Source of the DNA: Panax quinquefolius
Lineage: Eukaryota > Streptophyta > Magnoliopsida > Apiales > Araliaceae
Assembly (NCBI GenBank): GCA_020205615.1
Contig: JAINUW010000599.1
Location: 248,001-312,000 of the forward strand
Direction of reading: 5' to 3'
DNA length: 64,000 nucleotides
Position numbers and translations under genes: made by a program. Below are positions 1 through 12,606 of the stretch, piece by piece (position 1 is the first letter of the stretch; each line of letters begins with the position of its first letter). The notes beneath the pieces are model-generated. The model saw nothing but the letters and a program-made list of their open reading frames with translations. It ran no database searches and was not told where the DNA came from.

Positions 1-29
1 GCATAAAACTCTTTGACCACGTTGAAAAC
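1..29 (-). pseudogene. Continuation of the Athila env-position ORF beyond solo LTR 1
   Basis: These bases continue, in frame, the ORF that stops being recognisable at 4257. They encode a Val-Lys-Glu-Phe-Tyr type stretch that is common in the plant transposon protein domain family. The rest of the element lies left of the window. Confidence 0.55.
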
Positions 30-1019
30 TGCGATGCCCCCAAATTCGGACCTCCACATGGTTGCTCGAATTCGGTTCATCACGTTCTCATGGCAATACC
101 ATAATAACTAAAATAACACATTCACAACGGAAAATCTAATTTAGAATAATATACAATGATTTATTATAATTATTCTCCCAAGTCTTACAACCTACAGTAC
201 TTAATAGATTACATAATAATATCAACTTAAAGACTTATTACATAATCCTAATAAGCTTAATCATAGTCTGAAAATAGTCTTAACACAACATAATAGTTTT
301 AAACATAAAAGGAACACGCTAGTCGGTAGCCTTTCCCTTTCCCTTGTCCTGCCCAGATACACTTCCATGTTCTGCCTTAACTGAAAGGTTTTAAATAAGC
401 AAGGATGAGCACAAATTGCCCAGCAAGTAATATACAACAAGGGTGTAGGATATAATATCACAAGTTTGAATTATCGAAGTATTATCTCTAAGATAGTTCA
501 GAGTTTCAGAATAATATCATGAATAGTGAATATAACCAATTCTTGGAATAAGAATGATAATTCAATATAAATCAACAGATATATATGAATTCAAAGACTA
601 TCAATGTATCCAACTGGATAAATAATTTATACTGAGTAGTCACTAAGGACTATTGAACATCTACTAGAATTACCAATATTAAACTAATAACCCAAACAAA
701 TCAAGTACCATAGATGATCAGTCTAAAATACTCTAAGTTATGTATAACACCACAATAATATTCATTCATGTGTTGGGGTTTCCAACAACATACACTCCCC
801 TTACCATAAGGGTTGTTCAACTTAGTTTTCAAGATTTTTGCATCAATCAATTGGTTTGGACAGTTTTATAAATATGCATATAGTCTAGCCGAATCAAATG
901 TCATCGACTCTTTCACAATATTCAAGAACAATACCAAGTTCCATATGAATAATAGTTATCACAAGAGTTTAAACATACTTGTTCAATTGAACGGGAAAGT
1001 AATATAACTTGCATTCAAA

Positions 1020-1166
1020 GAGATAAGGTTCGGATACTTGCTCAATATAAATTTGAGTAAGGTTAGAGAACTTGCACAATCAAAGAGTGAAGTTCAAGGA
1101 AACTTGCACAATAATAGTAAGTTTAGGGAACTTGCACAATGTAAAGGATAGTTCAGATACTTGCCT
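1020..1166 (-). repeat. Iterated GCAAGTT motif, about five copies at roughly 30-bp spacing
   Basis: On the minus strand the unit ATTGTGCAAGTTCCCTAAAC recurs with variation near 1116-1140, 1090-1112, 1056-1080, 1020-1047 and more weakly at 1145-1166. A very similar series occurs on the plus strand in the LTR of element E (23640-23775). Because the series lies downstream of the TATA box it is in the transcribed part of the LTR. Confidence 0.6.
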
Positions 1167-2813
1167 AAAGCGTAGTTTATCCACGTTAATAAATCAACAC
1201 TTTCGAATCCTAGTATAGAGTATTATAAGTACAAGATGCTCATTAGCTAACACATTCATTAATCAAGTTTAGACACGATTCAAGTATGCACATATGGTAC
1301 AAATCAGATTATAAATTCCTCATGAATCAAATACCTAGTCTTTTCATAAGTAAATTATGAATACTCAAGGTTAAGTCCTTTTTACCCATGGATCTTCCTA
1401 TTATGAGGCAACCACCATCATATCATCTAAGAATCACTTATATACATGTATCAGTAGGTTTTAAATTACTTTTAGTAATATAGGCTATTCACAAGCTAAC
1501 TGGCCAAAACCAGAATTCACTATCTCGATTCGGATCGGCAATTTTGTGCCATGGTTAAGTTTAGATCCAAGAATCGCTATGGCGAATCCTCTACCCCAAC
1601 CAAAACTCATTTCTTTGCCTTATGGTCTCTGTCCAGTTTGAGCACACAATCATACATAATATATTTTGACATGTTAAAGGCCTTCTCATGCTTCTCAATT
1701 CAATATAGGTTCCTTCTTTTATAATAAAATTCTAAATTGATCATTTCAATAATTTAAGGCCATTCAAGGTCATGAAACCACAAAGTCTATCATGCTTGCT
1801 CTCTAAACATCCAAGATAGTTATAAAACTCATATTAGGCATACTTGTGAGTATTCATAACACATACGTGAAACTAACACCGCTTTAGTTGAAAATATGCT
1901 TCGTTCATACTTTATTTGAAATATGACACACAAGCATGGTATGTATATATTTATACTACATGAGTGAGTCTAATAGTGACATCAAACATGATCACAAGTG
2001 TCAAATTCTAACCTTCAAGGTAGCGTGTTAACATTCACTTCAAAAGTCGTATTTTCATTTATAAAGTTTACAAATTAGTCCATATGTTCATGCTTGCTTA
2101 GTAATCACATAAACACAATCTAAAGTTTTATTCATGCATTTCTAAGTCATACCAATATGGTTGCAGAGTCAGTATATAACGATGGCATACATGCATATCA
2201 AGTTCGTTTTTAAAGTTCTAAGTTCATTCCAACTACATACTCTCATTATTCATGAATGCTAATCTATTAACACATGCTCACATCAAGTCAATATACTGGT
2301 ATATGCCTCTTACACGTGCTTGTAAGCTAGTACATGTCATAACACTATAACAGATTGTAAAACATAATTCAAAATCGAACTCGGGAGCGGTAGCAGGCAT
2401 ATATTTGCGCCTCGGTGTTAATCCAAGCTTGATTATAGTTACATACCGGTTCGAGCCGAGAACAAAGTAAACTTAAGAGCTATTTAGCCCAAACACAGAA
2501 ATTACTCACAAAATTGATTCTAAACATTTCTATTACAGTTGAAACATATTTATATGGTCATATAACAACTATATAACCTATACCCAACCTCATTAACATC
2601 TAATTCCACGAATTCAAGAATTTGAATTTCAATACTCACGAACTCTGTTTAGCAGAAACTTAAAATGGCAATAAGGAATGAGATTATACCTCTAAATTGT
2701 GAAAGGAATTTGCTCCAATTGAACTCCTAAGCTTTTAGATTACTTGTATACTTTCAACTCTTACTTAGAAAATATCAGACACTTCAAGCAACACCAATTG
2801 ATAAACATGTCTG

Positions 2814-2823
2814 CTATTTATAG
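2814..2823 (-). promoter_or_regulatory. TATA box of solo LTR 1
   Basis: CTATAAATAG on the minus strand, about 1.43 kb from the LTR 5' end. The same CTATAAATAG core is found in E3, E4 and solo LTR 2, so it probably marks the U3/R boundary of this group. Confidence 0.6.
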
Positions 2824-4256
2824 AAGAATTCTTACACAGACATAGTAATTCTCCATTGAATCAAACCCATGGATTGAAGGAGTGCATGAAGGTTAATAAG
2901 GAGTTATTAGATGGTGGTTGAAACTCATCATAACCACCACTCCCTACCATAATCATCAGCTAGAAAACTTTGAAGAAAGAAAATAAAATAGGCCATAGCC
3001 TTTATGTGATTCACGTGACTGAAGAAGGAGTAAATGGGACACTCAATTTGTGACAATTCAAATTCTTAGAATTCTAGCAACACTTAGACTATACTTATGC
3101 ACAAACCTTATTCTTATGTTATATCAACCATACATTAGCTATAACTACAATTTTAGATATTGATGTTTCAAGGTAGTAGATGTAATATGGAAATGTAACA
3201 TACATATAATCCATGTACAATTTATCACACTGATACATTTTATTAAAATAATAGTTTACAATATGCTCATGGTATATTTTTTAATATATACCCACATACA
3301 TATTGTCACATAGATATTTCATAATGTATTTATAACATATAGTTTCAATATGTTTAATCACATTGCCTCATACAATAAAATTTTATAAGACTTAATATAT
3401 AGTCACATAAATGTCACACCACACTATATAATATATTTATATTTTTAATTATTGCTCATATGCCCATTGACAATCAATATAATCCTTATTATATTAATAA
3501 CGTTACTTATTTATTTTAAGTCAAATAAATAAATTATCCCTTCCTTGATTAATGTATTTATAGATCTCCATAACCATTAATTTATATAATTCTTATTATA
3601 TCTATAGACATATTGCAATCACATATTATTAATTATTGCCATTATCAATATTCTATCGCAACCATTAACAATTAATTAATATAACAATTAACAAGTAATA
3701 TTACTTAATTGCACACTTTATTTCATGGTTTATTAATGTCACACATATCACATAATTGTCCTATTTAATTTCTAAAGTAGAAAAATTAATTTTTTCAACT
3801 TACCCTTTGGCAAGCAATTGCTTGATTTTATCTTCTTAGGACGGACGTTGTAATTATACATATCTGATCCTCGATCGATGATGCAAGAGCTGGGTTTAGC
3901 TTCATTTAGTGCCAATTTTCATCACTAAACTTGTTTTACACGACATGAATTGATGTCCACAAAAGTGTTACTACATGTCTACGAGCGTATTGATTACACA
4001 TATGAAATTACATGATCAACACAATTAATCTTCTTAATTCTCGTTTTAATTTGTTTAATGGATTTCCTCGTTTCACAATATGCCACACAAGGCATTTCAC
4101 AATTCTTATTATCAAATCACACTTCTTAATACGCATTGATCTATTACAAATCAATTGAATTAATCGACTCATAAAATAATAACACTTATATAAACAGAAA
4201 TATCAGTTCCATTATTATATTCATTTAATAATACGTGGAAATTCTCGGGTATTACA

Positions 4257-4525
4257 ACAACAGCTGGCTCAGGTTCCTCAGTGAACTTGTTCCACCCTTT
4301 CTGATAAATTTGTTGCATCATTTCACCGTCGACATGATCCGGTGCCAACCCCCGCTCCGGTGTAAGAGCTTTCATCATCATATAGTCGTATCGGTCGGCA
4401 GCGGCGACACTTACGAATTTACGACGATCAAAGGTCTGAGTTGGTTGTACGGGCCTTGAACTTTCTTCCCTTTGTCGTTTTGATGTTTGTTGAGACGCCA
4501 TGGAATTTAGTAATCTGTAACACAA
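4257..4525 (-). pseudogene. Athila env-position ORF, putative plant transposon protein domain, N-terminal part
   Basis: The minus-strand frame starts at an ATG at 4501 (an in-frame upstream ATG exists at 4525). It reads a basic, Gln/Ser-rich start followed by FDRRKFVSVAAADRY, then a KALTPERGL stretch and GWNKF. This pattern matches the domain often found 3' of pol in Athila-type elements; in other copies it precedes a REFYA motif. Here the frame is cut by solo LTR 1 after about 90 codons and continues in 29-1. The name env-like reflects position only: I see no signal peptide or membrane segment, and no fusion protein function should be inferred. Confidence 0.65.
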
Positions 4526-5340
4526 CTATTTTCCCCCAAACTTGGTTCACACAAAATATCAAACACTTGGTGTGCACAGAAGTTTATCCTCCATAAAACA
4601 TGAAGATTTTCTCTATTATGGTACTAGGAAGTGAGGAAATAAAACCCAAAGCACTTAGCTGCAGTTGTTATATTCTTAATGCACTGAAAGCCCTAATTCG
4701 TAGTCTTGTGAGATGTAGTTGAAAGGTTGTGAGGGTGTGAATATATAGGGATGGTGGTGTGGTTTAATGGGGAAGTGGATTGGAGTGGTGGGGAGAAGTA
4801 ATGGGGATGGGTAGTTTATGTGAGGAAAAATTTGGGTTGCAATTTGGAAGGTGAAGTAGTGGCCGTGTGGAATGAAGAAGTGGGGGAAGTGGTATAAGGA
4901 ATACAATGTATAAGGACTACAACTGCCAAAACTGATCTGTTGAACTTCCAGGACCCCCTTACCCGTGAGGGTACAAGCATATAAGCCATACTGGCGCAGG
5001 CATGCAATCTGTTAGTTGGGTAGGGAGACCCCCCTCAAATGAAGGTATAAAACTTTAGGAGCCATGGGGTGGGCATGCACTCTGTTAACTAATGTTCTTT
5101 GCTCTCTTTCCTTCATGTTATTCCCCTTAATGAATATTTTAACATCCTACAAGCCATGAAACATAAAAGTTAGATGATTGTTAATCATTTCAAGTATGGT
5201 TGATAGATTATCAAGACTCATACAATATAACAATTACTTAATGAACTTATTATATATTACTAATTATGCTAAACTTTAATCTAACAGTTATGATTAAAAC
5301 TATGAAAAATAAATGTACGATTGGGTTGCCTCCTAATTAG
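4526..5340 (-). other. Athila spacer between integrase and the env-position ORF
   Basis: No credible coding frame. On the plus strand 5320-5345 has the GGGTTGCCTCC...GCACTTGATTT phrase that I associate with the 3' flank of pol in Athila/Tat elements. At 4950-5080 there are two C-run/G-run stem-loops, for example TACCC-GTGA-GGGTA at 4960-4973 and a second after CCCCCC near 5029, followed by GCATGC-containing repeats. A similar double C/G stem-loop layout is seen in the TG...TA element at 13725-13800. Confidence 0.45.
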
Positions 5341-6505
5341 CACTTGATTTAAAGTCGTTCAGCCTGGCTACTCCTTGTTTATGGTACATCGGATAATGTG
5401 ATCGCGATAACATCCATTTTGAATTCGCCACCCCAATAATGCTTCAACCGTTGACTATGAACGTTTCCAATGGATTCCTACTGTAGAGTTCAACGGCGCC
5501 ATGAGAGAAAACTTTTTTAATGGTGAATGGTCCCGACCATCTGGACTTAAGCTTGCCTGGAAACAACCTCAACCGTGAGTTGAACAATAGAACTGATTGC
5601 CCCGGCTCGAATGTTCTGTGTATGAATTTCTGGTCGTACCATCTCTTAACCTTTTCTTTGAAAAGCTTAGAGTTTTTGTAGGCTTGAAGTCAAAATTCGT
5701 CGAGCTCGTTTAATTGCAGTAGTCGCTTTTCCCCCACAGCTGCTTGATCAAAATTAAGTTTCCGAATCACCTAGTAAGCCTTGTGCTATAACTCGACAGG
5801 TAAGTGACAAGCCTTTTCGTATAGTAGTTGATATGGTGACATTCCAATTGGTGTTTTATACGTAGTCCGATAGGCCCATAGTGCATCATCCAACCTGAGC
5901 GACCAATCCTTTCGATTCGGGTATACCACCTTTTCCAAGATTCTCTTTACTTTACTATTCGAAACCTCAGCTTGCCCACTGGTTTGGGGATGATAAACTG
6001 TAGCTACCTTATGGTTGACCCCATACTTTGCCAATAGAGCTGTAAACGATTTGTTGCAGAAGTGACTACCTTCATCACTTATAATAGCTCTCGGCGTGCC
6101 AAATCTCGTAAAAATATTCTTCTGCAAGAATTTGAGAACCACTTTGGCATCGTTAGTTGGGAGTGTTGCGGCTTCAACTCACTTTGAGATGTAATCCACT
6201 GCAAGCAAAATGTACTGATTGTTAAGTGATGAAGGGAATGGCCCTATGAAATCTATGCCCCATACATCGAAAATCTCAACTTCTAGAATTGTTTGTAGTG
6301 GCATCTCATTCCTTTTCGAAATGTTGCCCACCCTTTGACATCTATCACATGTTTTAACAAATTGATGGGCGTCTTTAAATACTGTAGGCCAATAAAACCC
6401 GGCTTGAAGCACTTTTATCATTGTTCTTTCACTACCGTAATGTCCCCCATATGCAGATGAGTGACACTCATGCAGTATGTTCTTCACTTCACTGTAGGCA
6501 CACAT
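5341..6505 (-). pseudogene. Athila integrase, broken
   Basis: Two minus-strand frames carry an Ty3/gypsy integrase. The first (6505-6179) has the HHCC zinc region (HECHSSAYGGHYG, then CDRCQRVGN) and the first catalytic Asp in VWGIDFIGPF. The second (6142-5786) carries [17 protein letters not shown] with the second Asp, and [17 protein letters not shown], in which the Glu of the DDE triad is present. A stop separates the two frames near 6178. Downstream (5785-5341) the C-terminal part is recognisable only in pieces. It would have inserted element cDNA into chromosomes; it is not intact here. Confidence 0.75.
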
Positions 6506-7470
6506 CTTCTGATCATCTTATCGGCGCACTGTTTGAATAAGTAAGGTTCATCCCACATGTACCACTTAACGTCATGAAGAAACTTCTTTTTCTGTTATCT
6601 TGTAAGATCGGGAGGAAGAATGTTGCTCACTAGATAATTCGCGTAGTCCGCGTACCATGGAAATTCTGTATTTATCCCAAACAATTGCTCATCCGGGAAT
6701 GACTCGTTGATTACACACTTGTCCTCTATTTGTTTATCTTGATTTTCCAGCCTAAACAAATGATCGGCAACTTGGTTCTCCGTCCCTTTTCTATCCTTTA
6801 TTTCTAAATCAAACTCTTATAAAAGGAGAATCCATCTGATAAGGCATGTCTTAGCATCTTTTTTTGAAATTAAGTACTGAATGGTCGAGTGATCTGTATA
6901 AACTACTACCTTAGTCCCGATCAAGTATGCCTAGAATTTATCGAACGCATACACCACTGCAATCAATTCCTTTTTTGTAGTTGTGTAATTCATTTGAGTC
7001 TCCGTGAGTGTTTTACTTGCATAATATATGGCATAAAATACCTTTTCTCGACGTTAACCTAAAACAGCCCCAACTGTATAGTCGTTTGTATCACACATTA
7101 ACTCAAAGGGCATGGTCCAATCCGGCGCGACAATTATGGGAGCTATGGTCAATTTCTTCTTCAACAACTCGAATGCCAATTTACACTCCTCATCAAACTT
7201 AAAAACTGAATCCTTCTTTAAAAGACTGCACAAAGGTTTTGCAATTTTAGAGAAGTCCTTTATGAATCTCTGTAGAACCCAGCATATCCCAGAAAACTTC
7301 TAATTCCCTTAACTGAACTCGGTGGAGGCAGTTTCTCAATTGTTTCCGGCTTATCTTTATCAACCTCCAATCCATGAGCCGAGACTTTGTGCCCCAAAAT
7401 TATACCTTCTTCAACCATGAAGTGATACTTTTCTTAGTTCAGGACCAAATTCGTGTCTATGCATCTTTGT
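6506..7470 (-). pseudogene. Athila RNase H region, heavily broken
   Basis: No long frame survives, but minus-strand pieces read as an RNase H of this clade: a YTDHST-like stretch around 6880-6900 followed by a YL-SKK-AK-CLIRW pattern near 6845. Stops and small indels break it throughout. It lies where RNase H is expected, between RT and integrase. Confidence 0.55.
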
Positions 7471-8015
7471 AGGACCATTACCAAATTTTCCAAACACGCA
7501 TCAAAGTCATCCCCATAAACAGAGAAGTCGTCCAGAAGACTTCCACATTTTTCTCCACCATGTTCGAGAAGATAGCCATCATACACCGCTGGAAGGTAGC
7601 GGGTGCATTACACAAATCGAATGGCATTCTCCTAAATGCGAATGTGCCGTATGGGCACGTAAACGTAGTCTTCTCTTGATCCTCAGGAGCGATGATGATT
7701 TGATTATAACCCGAGTATCCATCCAATAAGCAGTAGTACTCGTGTCCAGCTAATCTGTCCAACATTTGATCGATAAAGGGCAAAGGAAAGTGATCTTTAT
7801 GCGGTCGCCTTATTCAACTTCCTGTAGTCCATGAAAACTCTCCAACCAGTCACTGTCCTTGTCGGAATCAGCTCATTGTCATCATTCTGAACCACGGTTA
7901 TTCCTCCTTTTTTCGGCACACATTGCACCGGACTAACCAACTTACTATCTGAAATCGAGTAAATGATACCCACATCCAACCATTTCAGTATTTTCTTTTT
8001 GACTCTTTCTTTCAT
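7471..8015 (-). pseudogene. Athila reverse transcriptase, frameshifted at the active site
   Basis: The minus-strand frame 8015-7797 holds the N-terminal RT part with SPVQCVPKKGG and WRVFMDYRKLNKAT. The frame 7783-7478 holds the palm with LDGYSGYNQI and PFDLCNAPATFQRCM. At the position of the catalytic F-M-D-D box the frame slips: the nucleotides fit the usual motif with one base missing, after which the protein becomes unrelated. The polymerase is therefore dead. Confidence 0.75.
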
Positions 8016-9032
8016 AATAGGGTTGAGTCGTCTCTATTGCTCCACTATCGGTTTTGCATCGTCTTCCATTAGAATTTTATGCATGCAAAAGGTTGGGCTG
8101 ATTCCCTTGATATCTACAATTGTCCATCCTATAGCCGATTTGTGGTCCCTCAGCACTCTCGACAACCTTTCTTCCTGCAATTCGTTAAGTGCAGCAGACA
8201 TAATAATAGGTAAAGAATTAGAATTGCCTACATACACATACCTGAGGTGTTTAGGGAGTGGCTTAAGTTCAAGAGTCGGTGGCTCCTCCAATGACGGTTT
8301 CATCCTTGTTGTGGCTTTCACCTTCGTGTGCAATGGTTCAAAGGGTGTTTTGAATCTGCTAACTCGTGGCGAGGAGTCTAGCATCTGCAAGTAGTCCACA
8401 AATTCTAGATCATCTAACTCTTCATTCCCCCAATAGTGTTATTTCTAATGGATCGTTGCCCAAACTCTTACCCATATCTTCACTGATTATCTGATCAATG
8501 ATATCCATCCTGAAATATTTTTCTTCATCCGTAGGGAATTTCATGGCCTTGAAAACGTTAAATTCCTAGGATAATCGGGATGTTCTTATCCTTCTCAAAA
8601 TCCAAAATGATGAAATCCGTGGGGAATATAAACTTGTCAACCTTTACTAATATGTCCTCCACAATGCCTCTCGGGTACGTGACTGAACTATCCGCCAACT
8701 GCAATGAGATGTTCGTAGGCTTTGGGCAAACCTAATTCTATATAAACTTATAACGGCATAAGGTTCACACTTGCCCCCAAATCACACAAACATTTGTTGA
8801 ATGCCATATTCCCAATCGTGTACAGAATAGTGAAACTCCCTGGATCTTTCAACTTTGGTGGCAACTTTCGCTGTAACACCGCGCTACATTCCTCTGTTAA
8901 TGCCACTATCTTGAAATCTTCCAACTTCTTTTTCCTGGACAAAATCCCTTTCATGAATTTTGCATAACTCGGCATCTGCTCTAGGGCTTCTACAAACGGG
9001 ATGTTAATATGAAGTTTCTTAAAAACTTCCAA
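8016..9032 (-). pseudogene. Athila protease and protease-RT linker
   Basis: The frame 9032-8748 has the conserved lead FVEALEQMPSYAKFMK and ends with CLCDLGASVNLMPL, where DLGAS is the aspartic protease centre of Athila elements. The region 8747-8400 is interrupted by stops. The frame 8399-8034 is the linker that precedes RT and includes RVLRDHKSAIGWTIVDIKGI, a typical entry to the RT domain. The protease would cleave the gag-pol polyprotein in virus-like particles; the frame is not continuous here. Confidence 0.7.
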
Positions 9033-10633
9033 AAATTTTGCAAACTACTTATCTAGTTTCTGTTTTTGAACTCTTTGCTGAAAAGGTGGGGAAGGATAGA
9101 CAACTGGTTCATTAACTGGTTTGCTCTTTTCCACTTATTTTTCTTCCCCCTGCTTGACCTTTACCACTGTATTTTCACTATCTGTGTCAACCTTCTTTGT
9201 AGCCAAATTTTCTGTTTCTTGACCCTCAAGCTGTTTTCCACTTCTCAACATAATTGCTTGACATTGCTCGTGATTACCCTTCGGATTTCTTTCGGTGTCA
9301 CTCGGTAGAGTCCCTTGTTGTCTGTTGTTCAATGCCAAAGCAATTTGTCCCATCTGATTCTCTATATTCTTGATGGCCATCTCTTGCGATTTCATTGTCA
9401 TTGCTTGATTTTTCATAGCCGCCTCATTGCTTGTTATGTACTTTGCCAACAACTCCTCTAAATCTGACTTCCTCTCTTGATGTTGAGCTGGTTGTTGGTG
9501 ATTTTGGAATCCTGGGGGAAATGATGGTCGTGGAGCTTGTTGATGCTGAATGTTACTCCACGAAAAGTTAGGATGATTCCTATTTCCTTGATTATAAGCA
9601 TTCTGATAGGTATTCTATGGAATTCTGTTGTAGCTACCCATAAATTATACTGACGTTGGGTCGATTACCCATTGATCTGTAGGATGCCCACCCACGCACA
9701 ATTCACAAATAATCGCAACTCTCAGACTGCGTACACGTGCCTGTCATATAACATACCCAACTTCTTTGAAAGTCTTTGAAATTTGCGCTTGTATGCTTGA
9801 ATTCGCCATCTACTTCTAACACTCTAGGCGCCTTTGCTCGTGTCATTCTTCTTTGTCAGAAATTTGGTAGTTGTTAGCTGCCATAGTCTCTATCAATTCG
9901 TAAGCCTCCTCATAACTTTTAGCCATAAACACTCCACCCGAAGATGCATCAATACTGGTTCTGAGGTTTCCGTTCAATCCGTTGTAAAATGTGTTCATCT
10001 ACAACCACTTAGGAAATCCATGATGTGGGCATTTCCTGAGCAACTCCTTGTATCTTTACCATGCCTCATACAGTGACTCCCGTGTTGTTGTTCAAACATC
10101 TTTATCTCATTCCTCATTTTTGCAGTTTTTGCTGGTGGAAAGAACTTTGCAAGAAATTTCTGAGCGAGGTCTTCCCATGTAGTTATCGATCCCAGCGGTA
10201 GAGAATATAACCAGCTCTTCGCCTTGCCCCGTAGAGTAAATGGGAACAAGCTAAGTCTCACCGCATCATCCGATACCCCATTATACCTGAAGGTGTCACA
10301 AATTTCTAGGAAGCTGACTAAGTGTTCATTCGGATCATCATTTGCCAATCCCCCAAACTGAACTGAATTTTGGATCATTTGAATCGTCCCAGGCTTGATT
10401 TCAAATGTGTTTGCAGGTATAGCAGGCCTGGTGATACTCGACTGCAGCTCAGTCACCTTGGGTGTAGCAAAATCCCTCAACACTTTCTGATCTTCACCTG
10501 CCATTACCTCTTCTTTTTCAGAATTTTCGAATTCTTCTCTTGTTTCCTTGATCCACTTACTTAACCTCTGAAACCGTCTCTCAATGTCGTCCTCAAAAGG
10601 AAGCAAGTCTGGATTCTTGGACCGTGTTTGCAT
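9033..10633 (-). pseudogene. Athila gag with C-terminal linker
   Basis: The frame starts at ATG 10633 (MQTRSKNPDLL) and runs to 9995. It contains the capsid-like core, with the NDDPNEHLVSFLEICDTF and LFPFTLRGKAKSWL motifs typical of the family. It then frameshifts near 10080, and the following region to 9453 is broken. The frame 9452-9135 is the gag C-terminal linker (ENQMGQIALALNNR, EQCQAIMLRSGK). A pyrimidine tract ending in CAG lies just upstream of the start (about 10645-10675 on the minus strand) and resembles a 3' splice site. Gag packs the element RNA; this copy is not functional. Confidence 0.75.
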
Positions 10634-10650
10634 AAACTACTTCAAAAACC

Positions 10651-11611
10651 TGAAATAAGACGAACAAAATAAAAAAAAAAATTGAAGTAGAATTGGACTA
10701 ATTAAACTGATATAGTAAAATGCTAAAATCTATACTAAAATATTATTATTATTATAAGGAAAAAATATTAGAAACTTTTATTTTTTCAAAAATGAGTAAA
10801 GTTTCATAAAATATTTATTCAAAAAAATTACATAAGAAAATTAAATATAATTTTCTTTTAAACTTATTTTAAAAATAATTTTATATTTTAAAATATTAAA
10901 ATTTTTGGTTGGGTCAAACTGGGTCTGGTTTGGTCAAAATGGGTCGGGTTGAGTTAAAATTGGAGTGGCGGAACGGAAACGCAAACAAAATGCCACTTTA
11001 AGGACCTAACTGACGAAAATTGAACTTTAGGGACAATTTTGAAAATGGGTGGGAACTTGAATGGGCAGAAGTGTCATTCAGCCGAAATTGAGCTATTATT
11101 ATTATTCTCGGTTATTTAACCTAATTTCTCCCTATAAATACGTACCAACTATTACGCAAAAACTCATGCTATAAACAATTCTAAATACTGTTAAAAATGC
11201 AAAGGAGTTATATGGAGACCTTCAGATTATGGTGACAGTGCATTCAATGGGAGCGACTATGGCTTCATTTTGTGGACTATATCTCACAGTGTTTATATTT
11301 ATGGCTTCTTCATCTATTGTATTCTATTATCTGGATTGTACCTTTGCATGATTTGTTAAGTACTAGCATCCGGTAAATCATTTTCATCATCATTAATATT
11401 TTTTTGGCATTATGGTAATACTGTGAGTGCCTCTATAATTGCCAAAAATAGACAAAAAAACTATTGAGTTAATGTATTTGTTTTTTAACTATAACATTGT
11501 GTTATGTATGACATTGTCCATTACACTTTCTAAATATTTATTAGTGCTTTAGAATGAAAGAGGTTCCCATTTTTAATCTATTGGTTACATTATAAACATT
11601 TTTATCAAGAA

Positions 11612-11652
<41 letters not shown>

Positions 11653-12606
11653 TTTGTTATATAATGTCCTGAGGTTTAGTGATCAGATTAATTTTATACT
11701 TAGATATATATTTACGCACAAAACTTTTACTGACTCTATGTAACATATGCTACCAAAATTTGATCATCGCACAACAATCTACCATCTTCTTATTATATTT
11801 TAATTTATTAATTTGCGTATAAATTTATTATTAACAAAATGAATAATCTGCTTAAGAACGCGGGTTTATATCTAGTTAACTCCTAAAAGTAAGAAAGATC
11901 AGAGATACAGGTAGTATTTGCCTGCTCTATTTAAGTATCAATTCAATTGAAAAGCAAATTATTGATATAAAGAAGATTAAAAGTAGATAAAGCAATCGAG
12001 ATCTTGAAGCAAGCTAATGTGGTTGATGCGAGGTTGTTAGCCCTTGGATTTAGTATCTTGGTCCAACCAGAATGCAGGTAGTGGATTCAATAACTTAGGT
12101 TTGAACCGATTAAAGATGCAGTGAAATTACCATGAACACCCGTAATTGTTATTGACAATCATTTTTGTACGATAAGATCATCACTTCTAGAAAATAGTTG
12201 GACCAAGAAAACATGATATGATTCATGAACTTATAGAATTAAGAAAACTAAGGTCAAACTATGTACAATATATCCTTGGTAAGTTCAGAAGTAAAAATTT
12301 GAATATAATGTAATTAAAGAAGGGTTTAAAACACAAGTTAATTTTTCATACTAATGTAATTATCTTTATTGGCATCACAAGATTATATAAAGGGATGAAT
12401 ACTTTTATTTTTTCATACTAATGTTACCCGTTAAATGACATATTTACCATTCACTCTATGTACTTTATCTCGTCTTTAAAACAAAAGTAAATTTCACATA
12501 AAGAAAAGAATCACATATAAAGCAGCAATATAGAACAAAAGATTACATCAAATTTTAGTAATACCCTGTGCATGTGGCTTTTGTGCTGGAAGAATCTAGT
12601 GACAAG
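10651..12606. other. AT-rich stretch without a recognised gene
   Basis: No frame with family features on either strand. Contents: T/A-rich sequence at 10670-10900, a short GGGTC-rich imperfect repeat at 10908-10960, and a TATAAATA motif on the plus strand at about 11133. The motif has no convincing gene after it (the first ATG frames close within about 15 codons). A TA/CA microsatellite also lies here. The rest is AT-rich and unassigned. Confidence 0.5.
11612..11652. repeat. Compound microsatellite (TA)n(CA)n
   Basis: About 19 bases of TA repeat (11612-11630) followed by 22 bases of CA repeat (11631-11652), uninterrupted. Confidence 0.95.

Larger units (their letters stand above)
30..4256 (-). 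mobile_element. Solo LTR 1 (Ty3/gypsy type, 4.2 kb) inside the Athila env-position ORF
   Basis: Read on the minus strand it starts TGTAATACCCGAG (at 4256) and ends GGGGGCATCGCA (at 30), a TG...CA LTR. The 5-bp flanks are AAAAC (25-29) and ACAAC (4257-4261), a target duplication with one mismatch. The reading frame of the env-position ORF ending at 4257 resumes in 29-1 when the LTR and one flank are set aside, which supports insertion into that ORF. No primer site, gag or pol lies between the ends, so this is a solo LTR left by LTR-LTR recombination. Inside are a TATA box, an iterated GCAAGTT motif, a 26-nt hairpin motif (883-908) and a GAGC/GCTC hairpin (406-428). Confidence 0.8.
1..10650 (-). 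mobile_element. Athila/Tat-type Ty3/gypsy element, decayed and incomplete
   Basis: On the minus strand the order is gag (10633-9995), gag C-terminal linker, protease, RT, RNase H, integrase (to about 5341), then the env-position ORF. This order, the LRSGK motif after gag, the DLGAS protease centre and the absence of a chromodomain point to Athila/Tat rather than a chromovirus. No 5' LTR or Asp-tRNA primer site is recognisable between 10634 and 12606, and the 3' end lies beyond base 1, so the element is truncated at one side and open at the other. Solo LTR 1 is nested in it. Confidence 0.75.

Noticed and set aside
4257..4525. Retroviral envelope gene
   Set aside because: No signal peptide, fusion peptide or membrane segment is visible; only the position 3' of pol fits.
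7963..8394. Long plus-strand frame across the Athila linker
   Set aside because: It is the antisense shadow of the real minus-strand pol frames and has no family features.
11125..11240. TATAAATA followed by ATG codons on the plus strand, possible host promoter
   Set aside because: No frame longer than about 15 codons follows and no conserved protein is seen; insufficient evidence.
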